Part shown: positions 36,701 through 48,200 of the stretch, one piece after another
Numbering within the stretch: position 1 is the stretch's first letter
How the letters are laid out: each line of letters begins with the position of its first letter
From: Phalacrocorax aristotelis
Taxonomy: Eukaryota > Chordata > Aves > Suliformes > Phalacrocoracidae
DNA: 64,000 bases
NCBI RefSeq assembly: GCF_949628215.1
Contig: NC_134281.1
Span: 39,850,512 to 39,914,511 of the forward strand
Reading direction: 5' to 3'
The notes under the pieces: generated by a model
The model's database searches: none
Told to the model about the DNA's origin: nothing
Seen by the model: the letters and a program-made list of their open reading frames with translations, nothing else
Program-made: the position numbers and the translations under genes

Positions 36701-39700
36701 CCACTCACCTACACCGTCAGGTTTGAATACTGGAAATGTCTTTTGTGTTTTCCAGAGACAATGAGATACCAGGGGAAGGAGGCCTTGGTGTCCTCACATA
36801 AAGATCTGCAGAGCTCATGGTGCACCAGGACCTTGCTGAAAAAGGAACAAATGACAAGTATCCAGGATATTTTACTGTCTGACAGATGACTCTGGTTCCA
36901 GAGGGGAATCCTTCTAGACCTTTCCTGAAAGATGTCAAAATGGGTCAGAAAAAGAGGAGGGGAACGAAAGAGAAAGTGAGAGAAATCCAGGATCCAGCAA
37001 CCGCAGAGCAGTTTCTTAGGTAACCATTGGGTAACCCACCCTCATGAGAAGCTGTTGCTCTCCCACAGCAACAGCTGTGTCCTGCTGAAAACAGAAGGAA
37101 GCACATCAGGACAAATTCGGTGGTAGACTTTTAGGTGCATTGACTAAGGATTTCCTAATTACTCTACATTTATAAGTGAATATGCAAAACATGTTCTATG
37201 AAATACAAAGCTATGGAAGTTGTAAGAACTTTTGCAATTGCTCCAGAACATAAAAAGCACAGGGTGGAATATGGATGTGCTGTCCATCTGACCATGTCAA
37301 ATCCTCGAGGCCTCAGGCTGCTCCACTGCTCTGTGAAAGCAAGCAAAGCAACCCTCCAAAACCAGAAGTGAATCGAGCAACTGTTCCTCCTGAGTTCAGA
37401 ACTAATCATCATCAGTTAGTTCTGTGGAGAAAGCTGGAGGAAGCAGCAGCCTTGAATCCTCCTGCCAAGGGGGCAAAAAATACTCCAGGACCTCCATATC
37501 TGACTAAGGGGAACCCTGAGCATCGCGCTGATGCAGCACAATGTAACAAAAACAATGATCCAGTCACCTTTCAAATTCCCAGGATAACCCAGTGCATGTG
37601 ATGCTGAGAAACTCTCATCCCATCAACAGAGCTTCCCCTCTCTGGTGAGTCCTCTGATAAACCAAACAACCCTCTCCATATGTTTACCAAGCTCCATCTT
37701 AACTTATTTAGAATCCTTCTTCCACGATTTTGTTTTGAAAACCATTAAAAACCTTCATTCTTGGATGGCTAGACTCTATTTTCTAATTTCTATCTAAATG
37801 TACTCATGACCAATCCATAATTATTCGATCCTGCCATTTATCCTTGAAGTGAGAGAATCCTTATCCTTTTTGACATTTACCATCTCTGAATGTATTAACA
37901 AGGAATCATCGCCGCTCCTCCCAACCTTACCTGACTAGGGCATGGCAACTGATGTTCTTCCAAACTGGCTCCTTTTTAAAAGAAAATATTGGGAAAAAAA
38001 TATATCTGTTTTAAGTTTAAAGAACAATTACCTTAGTTGCTCTTAGAAAAACCCTCTGTCTCTCTGAAGTATGTCAGCTACAACATCTACTTGTCAGACC
38101 TAGCTAGCCACAGAATATTTAGTTGCTGCACTAAAAGGTAATTCTTCCAGTGTTTTGGAGATACAGTGTCAGTTCTTGGGTGGTGTCACTTTTAACTGTA
38201 CTCTTTCTCATACCGGGAAAAGCAGCTCTGCTGGACAGGTTACTTCTCCTAAATAATGAGGAAAGCATTACTTTATTTTACATCTGCTTTGGAGATTATG
38301 TTTAAAAATCTAAACCAGATCTCCTATGGCTCTAAAAGACAATCCTAACCTGTATCACAAATGTCAACTAAATTGTGGGCAAATACATTTGGATTTTCCT
38401 GTCAAAAGAGTGAAGTGTATCATGAGTCCTTATTTATTTCTGAGAAAGAGCACTAGAACTAAAACAACTGTCTGACAGGTAAAATTTGCTGGATAAAATA
38501 ATGCATCTATATCACAATTCTGATTGCAGGAAAGGCTGTTGTCAACAGCAGTGAGAGCTTGGTTAGATAATATATTGTTATTGTTTTGGAGTAAAAAAGT
38601 AATGATGAAGTATGATCCACTTTCATCATCCCTGCACACCTGACTATTGAAACTCCATGTTATTTCTAAATTACACATTGGTGGTGGATGTGAAGGATCA
38701 TATGCAAAGCACGTGGGCAGGGTGTCACGGCAATGGACACGCACACTATTTCTTTTAAAGCTGAGGTGGTTTCACACACTCTTTAGGCAAAGTATTTCCC
38801 ATTAGTGGCTTACTAATGTCATGTAAAAATAATATAAGGCACAACAGGAAATAGCACCTCTAGTTCCAAAAAAGCTACAAGGTTTATGTGAAAACAAAAC
38901 TTGCATGTGTCATGTTAAACCTCCTTTCACTCCATTCAGCTTCTCCTCCAATTATGAGGGAAATATCCAGGTATGATCTACCTTCAGCTGAGAAAAGGCT
39001 GTGACCTAGGCTGTGTGACATTCGTGCACAGGTTAAGGTAATCCAATCCAGATTGAATAAAAAAGAAAATCAAAAGAAATTTGAAAGGCTGGTTAAGAAT
39101 TTGGAATCACCTTGGTATTTGGAGAATTGACCTGAAGTTAATAAAAAACAAATTCAGCTAAGACCACATGCAAAGTATTGGACTTCAAAGGGAGAAATTG
39201 AATATGCAAGTCTTAAATAGTGAACAAGTGGAAGAGCGACAGTATGGCAAAAGGCATTGACCTATGATGCCTCATAAACTGAGTACGTATTCATGATGTG
39301 ATGCTCTTGTGACAAAAATTAAGTACAATTTTAACATGCACAAATAGTGGCATTGCACAAAAGCAAAATGAAATAGTCCTCCTACTGCATTCAGCACAGT
39401 CCTCAGCTACAGCGCGGTATGCAACTGCACCCTCACGCTCCACTAAGGGTGCGGGGGTGTGCTGCTGGCGGGGGATAGGTAAGAGCTGAGCAACAAAAAC
39501 GATTAAAGATCTAGAAAACAAGGCTTAGGAGGAAAGTTTTTAAAATCTGTGTTTTAAGGACAGAGAGGAGGAACAGTCCTTTCACACAAGCCAGAAGATG
39601 TTAATAAAAGAGAACAGTATCAGGCCTTTTTTATACCAGCTGATGGAAAGACAAGAAGTGATCCGCTTAATCTGCAGAAAGGAAGACTTAGGTCAGAAGT

Positions 39701-40495
39701 ATTTCTGATTGCTACTTGTTTAGCTATAACAGAGAGAGGCTGGATTACAGGATGGTCTACAGAGCACAGATGGGGAGTGCCTGGTTTGGGATTAAACCAG
39801 CAGTGCTGTGACTGGCCTCTTTAACCGACTGTTCGTGTGAACCAAGGCAGAGGGCTAAGGCACCTCTTCAAGCCCCTTTCAGTCCCACATTTAAATGATT
39901 CAGTGAATATTTGCCAACTCTACTCTCACTAAAACAAACATATTTAAACTATTATTTATTTTGTGATTTTATGTACTCTCAGCAGGCTTGAATAATTCTT
40001 TAATTACTAAATTATTAAATCACAAGCGGTGTCCAACCTTCTCTAAAGGTCACATGTTGAAGAAAATCTTTCCTCCAAAAGCATGTCAGCTTGAGTGATG
40101 TGTCAGTACCCATCACTTGCCTGAAAAACTATTACCAAATGTCTGTCACACTTGAAAATTGAAACAAACCTTGGAAGACCAACTCTCCAAATGCTGTGGT
40201 ACATCCCAAAACTACTTTCCAGCACAGCAGTCCTTGTATTTCAGGGTAAATCACAAACCTGTGAGTGTCTCAAACGGTTTATAGCATTTGCGCATTTCGA
40301 CATAGGCACCACATTTTCACTGTTTCTTGTTTAAACAAGTATCTGTCAAGTTGTGATGCACTTTGAAAGACGAACAGTCAAACATTATTTCACATTATAA
40401 TTCAGTATATGCTCAATTACTTCAACACAAATAAGTTTCCATAATAGTTAGATTTCACCTGGTGGAAGCACATTGACTCAACGCATAGATCTGAA

Positions 40496-40515
40496 ATTAT
40501 TATTATTATTATTAT
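40496..40515 (+). repeat. (TTA)n microsatellite
   Basis: About seven units of ATT/TTA precede ATGTCCTGG. It is a short simple repeat with no visible association to another element. Confidence 0.85.
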
Positions 40516-41049
40516 GTCCTGGAAAGCATCAACAATGTTCTAAGTGCTTTAAAGCGATGCTTAAAAGCCTAGGTGCCCCAGATTGCTTAATAAAGAGCAT
40601 GGCGTGTAGGCATCATACCAGGAAGGGACATGAAAAACAGAATGGAAGAGCTACGAAGTACAGGCATTCATTTAATTACCTGAGTTTGATCTTGGCTGGC
40701 CCTTGTACCACTTAGTTTTTCTTCACAAAAACTGATTTTCAGGGCTTACTGGTACGAATTGGCTGTCTAGAGACAGGCCAATTAAATAGTTTCCTGTACA
40801 TTTTTTCCATTCTCAACTGTTCAGTTTCATTATGTTAAAATGATGGCTGATGTATTTCTCATTTACTTGGTTATTATCAATCCCTTACCCACATTTGAAG
40901 TCAAAATGCATTGTGATAGAAACAGGAATCCAATAAAATTTTTCATAAGCTATTGTGAAATGGGGAGTAGATATTTAAATTAAATTTTGTGTAAGAAACA
41001 CAGGAAAAGAAGATCAGTATATCAAAAACCTTAAGTAAACCTAACTGGT

Positions 41050-41623
41050 TGTCGTCGTTTAACCCCAGTCGGAACCAAGCACCGCACAGCTGCTCGCTCA
41101 CCCTCCGCCCCCGGTGGGGAGGGAGAGAGAATCTGAACAGAAAGAGGAAGAAAACTTATGGGTTGAGATAAGAACAGTTAACTGACATAAAATAAATATA
41201 ATATAATAAAATTTTAATGAAAAGGAATACAACGAGAGAGCGAGAGAGAGAGAGGAACAAAACCCAGGAAAAACAAGTGATGCAACCGCCCACCACCCAC
41301 TGACCGATGCCCAGCAAGCTCCCAAGCAGCAGTTGCTGCCCCCCAGCCAACTCCCCTCAGTTTCTGTACTGACCATGATGCCATATGGTATGGAATATCC
41401 TTTTGGCCAGTTCGGGTCAGCTGTCCTGGCTCTGCCCCCTCCCAGCTTCTTGTGCACCTCCTTGCTGGCAGATCAAGGGAAGCTGAAAAAGTCTTTGACT
41501 AGTATTAGCACTGCTCAGCAACATCAGTGTGTTATCAACATTATTCTCACACTAAATCCAAAGCACAGCACTATAACAGCTACTAGGAAGTAAATTAACT
41601 CTCTCCCAGCCAAAACCAGGACA
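41050..41623 (-). mobile_element. Solo LTR, avian endogenous retrovirus (TGTCCTGGTTT family)
   Basis: This is a 574-bp element on the minus strand. On the plus strand it starts TGTCGTCGTTTAACCCCAGT and ends CAGCCAAAACCAGGACA. Its reverse complement matches the LTR at 17,791-18,354 throughout, with about 27 bp extra after CAGCTTCCC and a CT/GA-rich microsatellite (41,233-41,254) where the other copy has TATTAC repeats. No retroviral internal sequence adjoins it. The flanking 5-mers (CTGGT left, CTTTA right) do not match, so no target duplication is apparent. A 119-codon minus-strand frame inside it is not a gene. Confidence 0.88.
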
Positions 41624-44589
41624 CTTTATTTATTAAATAAAGGGAATACCCTATTTAGTCACTGAGTTGAACACCAGAATTTGTCTGGTCACAGCGTCCT
41701 TCCAGACTGTAGAAGACCTTGTCCACTTGGGCCTTGCTTTTATTCATAAATTAAAATATTAATTTTTTTTTATTCCCCAATTGGCTTTTCAGCTTTTACT
41801 ATATCTGGGTTTTGCAGTACATGGAACAAACGGAAGTTACAGAAACCCTCCCTCTCCATATTTAGGGAAAGTTCCTGTTTTCAAAATATGGTTGATCGCT
41901 TCGAACTTCTGGCTGCAGGTGCCTGGCCAGAGACTCCGCTGGGAAGCTTCCTCTAGCAGAAAACAAGTACCACTTAAATATTCTTCTCATTATATTTTAG
42001 CAACTTTTGAAATATTTAAGCCTGAAATTATTAGCAGGTGAATTGCAGTTTTGCCTCTGCTTATTTTTTAAAACAGAGCCTATTCTGTTCCATTTCTTAA
42101 TGTAAAAAGTAAGTTTTGCATGCCTTGATTTCCCTGAAGAGAAATCCAGTGATTATCAACAAATTCCTGTCCTTGAAATTATTGATAGGGTTTTTTCTTC
42201 TGACTGGAACAGCATGAGGATTTATCATTCAAGGTAAAGAGAAGTATCCTCCAAGCTCATTTTAAATTTTGTTCTGCAGAAGTCGACCCTTGTAGCTGCC
42301 CAGAAGCCACACAAAGGCCAGCTCTGCCCCTTCTTTGGTGTTTCTGCAGGCACCAACATGAGAGAGACCCAAATTCTGAGAGTATCATAATGAATTAACA
42401 AACCATGATTTCAACAGGAACCCAGGGTTTCAGAACAATGCCTCTCCTAAGTATGCTGAAGTTCAATCCAATTCTTACTAAAGTCAACAGGTACCAATTT
42501 TCTTCTAACATACTAGCTTTGGACAATATATTTTTAATAAGCAGAAGGATATTACAGATGAAGAAAACCTCCCATCACACATGAATTTATTCTGTAGGTC
42601 CAGATGTTTTTGTCTCCCTGATATTACACTTCATGATTGCTATTCCTGTTACTTATGAAAGGTTCTTTCCTGAAGGTACACAGGAATGAATTAACTTTTA
42701 GGGGCCAAGTTCTGGTTTTGATTTCTCCCTATAATCTTGCCAACATACGCAGAGTCTCACCCAAGCAAAAACAGGGGAGCAGCTGGGTAGTGCCTATTTT
42801 GCTGGAAAAGGCAGGTGACAGTGGAAGAGTCCTGCTTGTAGGAGGGCTGAACAGAGACATACACTATATGGTGTCAATGCACCTTGCCAGCTTAATGTTC
42901 TGTATCAAGTGCAACCCAAAAATAATCTTGCATTCAATTTCCAGTGCCAATCATGCATGGTGACAGTGATACATTTTTTTAAAAACAGAGTTATCAATAT
43001 GTCGATATTTAAAATATCTCCCCTGAATTCCATTTAAAAAAAAAAAAAAAAAAAAAAAAGCAGGCTTTTAATCTGCAATAACAGTACCTGGAAAATATGT
43101 ATGTTACTAAAGCGCCACCTGCTGTACTGACTACACCGTCATAGGATGGCAGGAGTGAATCCTTCCAGGCACTCTGGGCTGCAGCTGGATTCACCAGCTT
43201 CTTTCAAGCTCCTTTTTATTTACTTCATTTTAAAGATCCATGCTGACAAAGTGACCAAAGATTTGTTGCCATCTACTACAGCCTTAAGACTCTGATATCT
43301 TATTTAAGGTTAGATTGATTATTCAGTGCCATGAAGGAATGCTGTTTTGAGAAAAAATTGCTAATCAAGGTTTTAAATTTTGCAGGCTGCACTGCTGTCT
43401 GTGAAGCAGCACTTCTTAAACAGGCTATGCACACAAACACAAGTGCAGCACAGGACCTGTTGCTGTTGTAGTCCCAGACAGTGAGCTCCATAGCAGCTGC
43501 CCAGCCACCATCTCCTTTTCATCTGGTACTTTCCCCTTGTTCTTCTAATTTCAGAGCAGAGAAAAAAAAAAGATTTTGCACAGCTCTTATTCAAAATTCC
43601 AGCACAGCCCTTGACCTCGGACATTCTCCAGCTGCAGGAAAATGCAGGTTTAGTTCCTTCTGATTATTAGGGACATTTCATAACTGGGAATTTGTACACA
43701 ACCTTCTACAGCAGACAAACCATATGCCCCAACACATTTTTCCAGTGCACTCACGCCTTTTTATACTTTTACAAATAAATAGTAATAACACTGTCATCTT
43801 GCCTCATGAACTGGAGAGTGGATGTGATAAAAACCAGTCCTGTAACCAGATTCCAGGTGATTTTTCCACAGGATGTGGCTACAGCATGGGAGCGAAGGGG
43901 AATAAAAACTGCCAGGAAAGTAACATTTGCTATAAATAAGCACATTGCATGTACTTAATTACGTAATGCTGGTCAACCTAAGCGCATCAGACCTCGCCAG
44001 ATCATTACCAATACAAAAAGAAGAAGGAAAGGGGGTCAGAGACGGTTTGAAAGAGAAGCTGCCAAGAGCACCCCATGCCAGCGCTGCTCCGGCACGGCGG
44101 GACTTGGCCGGCACAGCCACGGGCACCCCGGCCACACGCGGCACACGGAGGCCGGCGTCCTGCCGCCAGAACGAACCTGCCAGCTAACCACCGAATGGGG
44201 TTTTAATCATAATTTTTAAAAGTATGTTGTTAAATAATGGATTTACTTGAACAGTCTAAACATTTTTACCAACGCTGTCATATTCATATTTAAAACCCTC
44301 TGTATGTTCTTGCGGGGGTTCATTAGGGCCATTGAACCTTGCACGCTCTCTCGTCTGTGAAGGTGAGGACTTATTTAATTTCTTTTCCGTTATGTATCAG
44401 CAGCTGATGGTTTCTCTGTTTATTTTACTTAAGTGCAGATGTACATGGAGGAATTTGCAGCAGGCTTTCCTCACGAGGAGCCCGGGCAGTTCTGCCCCTG
44501 GGACTTTGGGGTGACAGATTCACAGCGACAGCTGTAAGAAAATAAGCTGCCATGAATCTCTGAGCTAATACACGAACAATTTTCACGCT
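41624..44589. other. Intergenic DNA upstream of ZRANB2
   Basis: No gene is recognised. An A24 run occurs at 43,036-43,059. From about 44,050 to 44,170 there is a small CpG-rich shoulder (several CG dinucleotides around GGCCGGCACAGCC and GGAGGCCGGCG), separated from the main ZRANB2 island by some 400 bp of AT-rich DNA. It could be an outlying promoter element or the start of a divergent non-coding transcript; the sequence does not decide. Confidence 0.5.
43036..43059 (+). repeat. A24 homopolymer
   Basis: Twenty-four A residues in a row follow GAATTCCATTT and precede GCAGGC. It could be the tail of a very short or decayed retroinsertion, but I saw no clear target duplication or parent sequence. 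It may also be plain slippage. Confidence 0.8.
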
Positions 44590-45260
44590 CCCACGGCTGA
44601 GGAAGGATGCCCCGCAGGGCTCCCAGCCACAGGTCAGCCCCGACCCCCTCCGGCACACCGCCCTCCCATGGCGGCCGCCGCCAGTGCCGGGGCGCACTGC
44701 ACATGCGCCCCACGCCGCCGCGCACGGCCCTCCGGCCCGCCAGGGGGCGCGCTTCTTTCGCGCTCTCTTCCTGCGGCTGGGCTGAGGCGACCGTGCTCCT
44801 GCCTGACCAAAACACCGCCCGGCGGCGGCGCCGCTCGCTGCAGTAGCAGGGCGCAGGCGCGGCGGTCAGCCCGCCCGGCGCAGGGCCCCGGTCCTCTTCG
44901 GCGTCGGCGGCGCTGGGCGCTCGGCTCGGCTCGGCTCGGCGGGGCCCAAGATGTCGACGAAGAATTTCCGCGTGAGCGACGGGGACTGGATCTGCCCCGA
45001 CAAGAAGTGAGCGGGGGCGGCCGCCCGCCCGCCCGCGGGTCCGGGCTGCGGCACGGCACGGGACAGTCCTGCGGGGCAGCACAGGGTCCGGCCGGCCCGC
45101 GGCAGCCGCGGCCGCCGGGTGTCGGGGGGCGGCTGCCCTCCCGCCGGGCCGGGGCGAGCTTCCCTGCAGGGCTCCACAGCTCCCGGCCCCCGTCGTGCAG
45201 CGGGTCCGGCACCAGCCTTCCCCCGTCCCACTCAGGGTCGGCCACGGCCCGAGAAACTTA
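44590..45260 (+). promoter_or_regulatory. ZRANB2: ZRANB2 CpG-island promoter
   Basis: This is a dense CpG island spanning the first exon. YY1-type CCATGGCGGCCGCC lies at 44,667-44,680. NRF1-like sites are at 44,698-44,709 (TGCACATGCGCC) and 44,850-44,861 (GGCGCAGGCGCG). A GGCTC tandem of about four units ends just before the start codon (44,918-44,941). There is no TATA box, which fits a broadly expressed housekeeping promoter with dispersed starts. Long open frames on both strands here are a side effect of high G+C. Confidence 0.8.
44951..45006 (+). CDS. ZRANB2: ZRANB2 coding exon 1
   Basis: Encodes residues 1-18 and two bases of codon 19, including the first cysteine (C15) of zinc finger 1. 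The donor is GTGAGC. Reading on into the intron hits TGA within three bases, so an unspliced message would be truncated at once. Confidence 0.93.
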
Positions 45261-48200
45261 GTGCTTTAGTTTGGAACGAATTCAGCTTCCAGTATAAAGG
45301 CGTTTGTCTTTAAGTCTCGTATGTCTGCGTTTCCCAACGTTAACTAGCGTCTTCGGTCTCTTTTTGTTTTTATTTTCAGGTGTGGGAATGTTAACTTTGC
45401 TAGAAGAACTAGCTGTAACAGATGTGGAAGAGGTGAGTGTCTTAGGTGATACTTCTTTTTTCCTCGTCTGTTTCTGCCTGTTTAAAAGAAAAGAATACTA
45501 AATCTTTTTAGCGAATAATAAAGTATGATATTAGAGAACTGGTTTTGGGTTTTTTCTTTTTCTTTTCCAGAAAAAACGACAGAAGCCAAAATGATGAAAG
45601 CTGGAGGGACTGAAATAGGAAAGACCCTTGCTGAAAAGAGTCGTGGCCTCTTCAGTGCTAACGACTGGCAGTGTAAAACGTACGCCCTTTTAAAAAATGC
45701 AGAGCGTTCTCTTAGTCACACAACGCATCTACAATATGATACTTAATTTTGTCTGTATAAATTCACTTGTACTGACGAAAAAACAGTGATCAAAATTTGC
45801 AGCTACTCCACTAGTAGTGTTTTACAGCATGGATAGCATTTTTGTTGCTGGACAGCAGTTACTTAATTAACATGACTGGAAAAAAGAGTAGAAAATCAAG
45901 AGTGGAAAGGTTCATCTTTTTTTCAGATAAGCCAAGGCACTTCTCAGGCTCAGAAGAAATGCATAAATGGAAGTGACACCTTTGTTGCAGTATGATATTT
46001 TATTGTTAACATTCACAAAGTATTTAATGAGTAAAGTTTAGCACACAGTTAAATTCTTAGATCTTACTGTAGGCCATCAGTTGAGAATATTAAGATCTAC
46101 ATTAGAAAAGGACTACTTTTGTACAGTATTTTGATTTTTGAAAGGTGCTTTCAGATTTTCTGAAGGACTCTTAAGGATTTCAATTTTTGGTGATTAAGCT
46201 GTCTGACCAGTGAAACCTGGATATTTTTTTTATTATTCTATTTTTCTGTCAGAACTTTGCTGTGTTCAGCTTGGTGGGTTTCCATTTGTGCTCTTCTGCA
46301 GCACGAGACAGGCAGGTTTCCTAGGCAGCGCTGTGGGTCCCAGTATCTGAGGGAATCCCTTGGTGGCACACTTCAAGATTGTCATCTTTCCAAGTTCCTA
46401 GCTAGTCTGTGTCTTATGGACCTCCTTCTCTGCTCTTGGGACTGAGCAGCATCCTGATGACAGTGTTACAGGTAGATGAGCTGTGAGTGGCCTTTTAGGA
46501 TGCTGTAAGACAGAAATGCAGTCACAGAAAGGTATAGCTGTAGCTGTGCATCGGTGGATGACGATGACTACTCGTAAGCATTATTCAGTGGTAGCTTGGT
46601 AGCTTCTTTGTTAACTCCTCTGAACTGTGAATGCCACCAGTGGAGAGTAGTGAGGAATTTTAATCCTTCTTGTGTAGTCTTACTTCTATTAACTTGTCTG
46701 CCCACCTGCCTGTTAATTTTACTTCTTTCCCCTTGATTTGTCCAGTATGGTCATCTTGCTATCATCCTCGTGCTGATGAAATACCCAAAGACGCTCTTGT
46801 GGTTCTTTGTGCCTTGGTGACTGTTGGCCTCAAAGTTAATTGTGTTATACTACTGACTGCGCATCACTGCGAAAACTTGGCAGATACATTTATATTAAGT
46901 GTTGCCTCAACATGTAAGCTTTTTTGATTTGAAATTAAACTAAATGTTTCTTATTTCTGTTTTGCTCTTTTTGCCTCTGAAGATGTGGTAATGTGAACTG
47001 GGCCAGAAGATCAGAATGTAATATGTGTAATACTCCAAAGTATGCTAAATTGGAGGAAAGGACAGGTAAGGTGTCTATGGCTTTAAAATACTCAAATTAC
47101 TGTAAGAAATCTTATTTTTATACATGACAATGTAATTTAATTAAAGGGATTGTTTTCACAGCAGAACTAGGAAAGTTGAATGATCTTCCCTATGTAAATA
47201 AATCTGTCAGTTCTTAGACTTTAGTACTAGTAGTGTGTAATGTTTGTGAAGGTTTCATTTGGAAAAGCAACAAATGTTCAGCTTAAACTGCCTCTATATT
47301 TGATTTTGATGTGAAGACGTTTGGAAGGAGTAATGCAGTATTTTATTAAACTTCAAAAGGTCCAGTGTGTATATAGTGTCCATTTACAGAGGACTCAGCA
47401 GTCACAGGAACGGTGTTCAAGGGCTGTATAGATCAGACTGTTACCTCTTAATGAGGTTTGAGGTTTGGTCACACTGTGATGCATTTTAAGTTCCTCCTGC
47501 ATTAACAATGAACCCAGTGGTAACTAGAACAGAGGATATCCTTACAGTGTGGTTGTAACTATTTATACTGTTACCACTGCAAATGAGATCAGGCAGGGAA
47601 TTCAATGCATAGAGTGCAACACTAATGGATACAAAAAAAGAAGCATGGAGAAGAGCACAGAGCATATTATTCAAAAGGAAAAGTAATGTTTTTAATGTTT
47701 TCATTTAATATTGCAAGCATATTAAAGAGTAATATTTAACTGAATTCATATTTCTTAAAATTAACTATTTTTAATATTTAATTAATTTTTCGAGTTCCAA
47801 TGTCCTTGAGCGTAAATTTGCAGTCATGTGCAGGACACATAGCAGGTTGCAGACATTTCTGGTAAATTAGAAATTAAAATGAGCCGTTGAGGTTTTCCAC
47901 TCACCTTATAAGAAGGAATAGAAAGATTCTTAAGGCAAATCTTGGCAGTTGTATAATTCAGTGCAACTACAGGATGCTTTTATTCCTGTTGCTCCCTGAG
48001 GATATATATGTGACTCTGTGTCACAGATTAACTGCATATGGGAGGAGACTGGCATGCCCAGAAACCACCAAGGAGGCTGCGTGCACATAGGACGTGGCTG
48101 TGGCAAAGAGGCTGCAGCAATGCCAGCAGCTGGGAAAGCAGTAGGCAAGTGTTGCCCTCGCCTCATGTTTCATTGCCCACTTTCCCGAGTTGGCTACTGG

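Larger units (their letters stand above)
29620..41049. other. Long intergenic stretch, no gene recognised
   Basis: No protein-coding exon was identified in 11.4 kb. At 29,650-30,350 the minus strand has two open frames (72 and 116 codons), and an AATAAAGACTG motif lies near 29,670. This may be a decayed retroelement, but I cannot classify it. An RFX X-box-like palindrome lies at 30,729-30,741. At 33,540-33,720 there is a short GC-richer patch. The longest open frame outside CpG islands is at 35,809-36,330 on the minus strand (173 codons), with no recognised domain. A TTA microsatellite of about seven units lies at 40,496-40,515. Confidence 0.5.

Noticed and set aside
36560-36889. 109-codon plus-strand frame with a TTTTCCAG-like internal acceptor, considered as an exon
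   Set aside because: No domain and no matching donor with a sensible partner exon; the translation is unlike any family I know.
39427-39452. GCACCCT...AGGGTGC inverted repeat considered as a terminator or structured RNA
   Set aside because: A 7-bp stem with a 12-base loop is expected by chance at this scale, and no transcript context supports it.
41098-41457. 119-codon minus-strand open frame
   Set aside because: Lies inside the second solo LTR; LTRs of this type do not encode protein.
43036-43059. A24 run considered as the tail of a processed pseudogene
   Set aside because: The preceding 200 bp show no gene-like sequence and I saw no flanking target duplication.
1-44000. Possible NEGR1 3' exons expected from synteny
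   Set aside because: No immunoglobulin-domain or GPI-anchor-type exon was recognised on either strand; the gene probably ends left of the window.
44471-45261. Three open frames of about 200 codons on both strands at the ZRANB2 island
   Set aside because: They overlap one another and the promoter. All are GC-driven chance frames; only the 56-nt exon 1 reading is supported by family similarity and splice sites.
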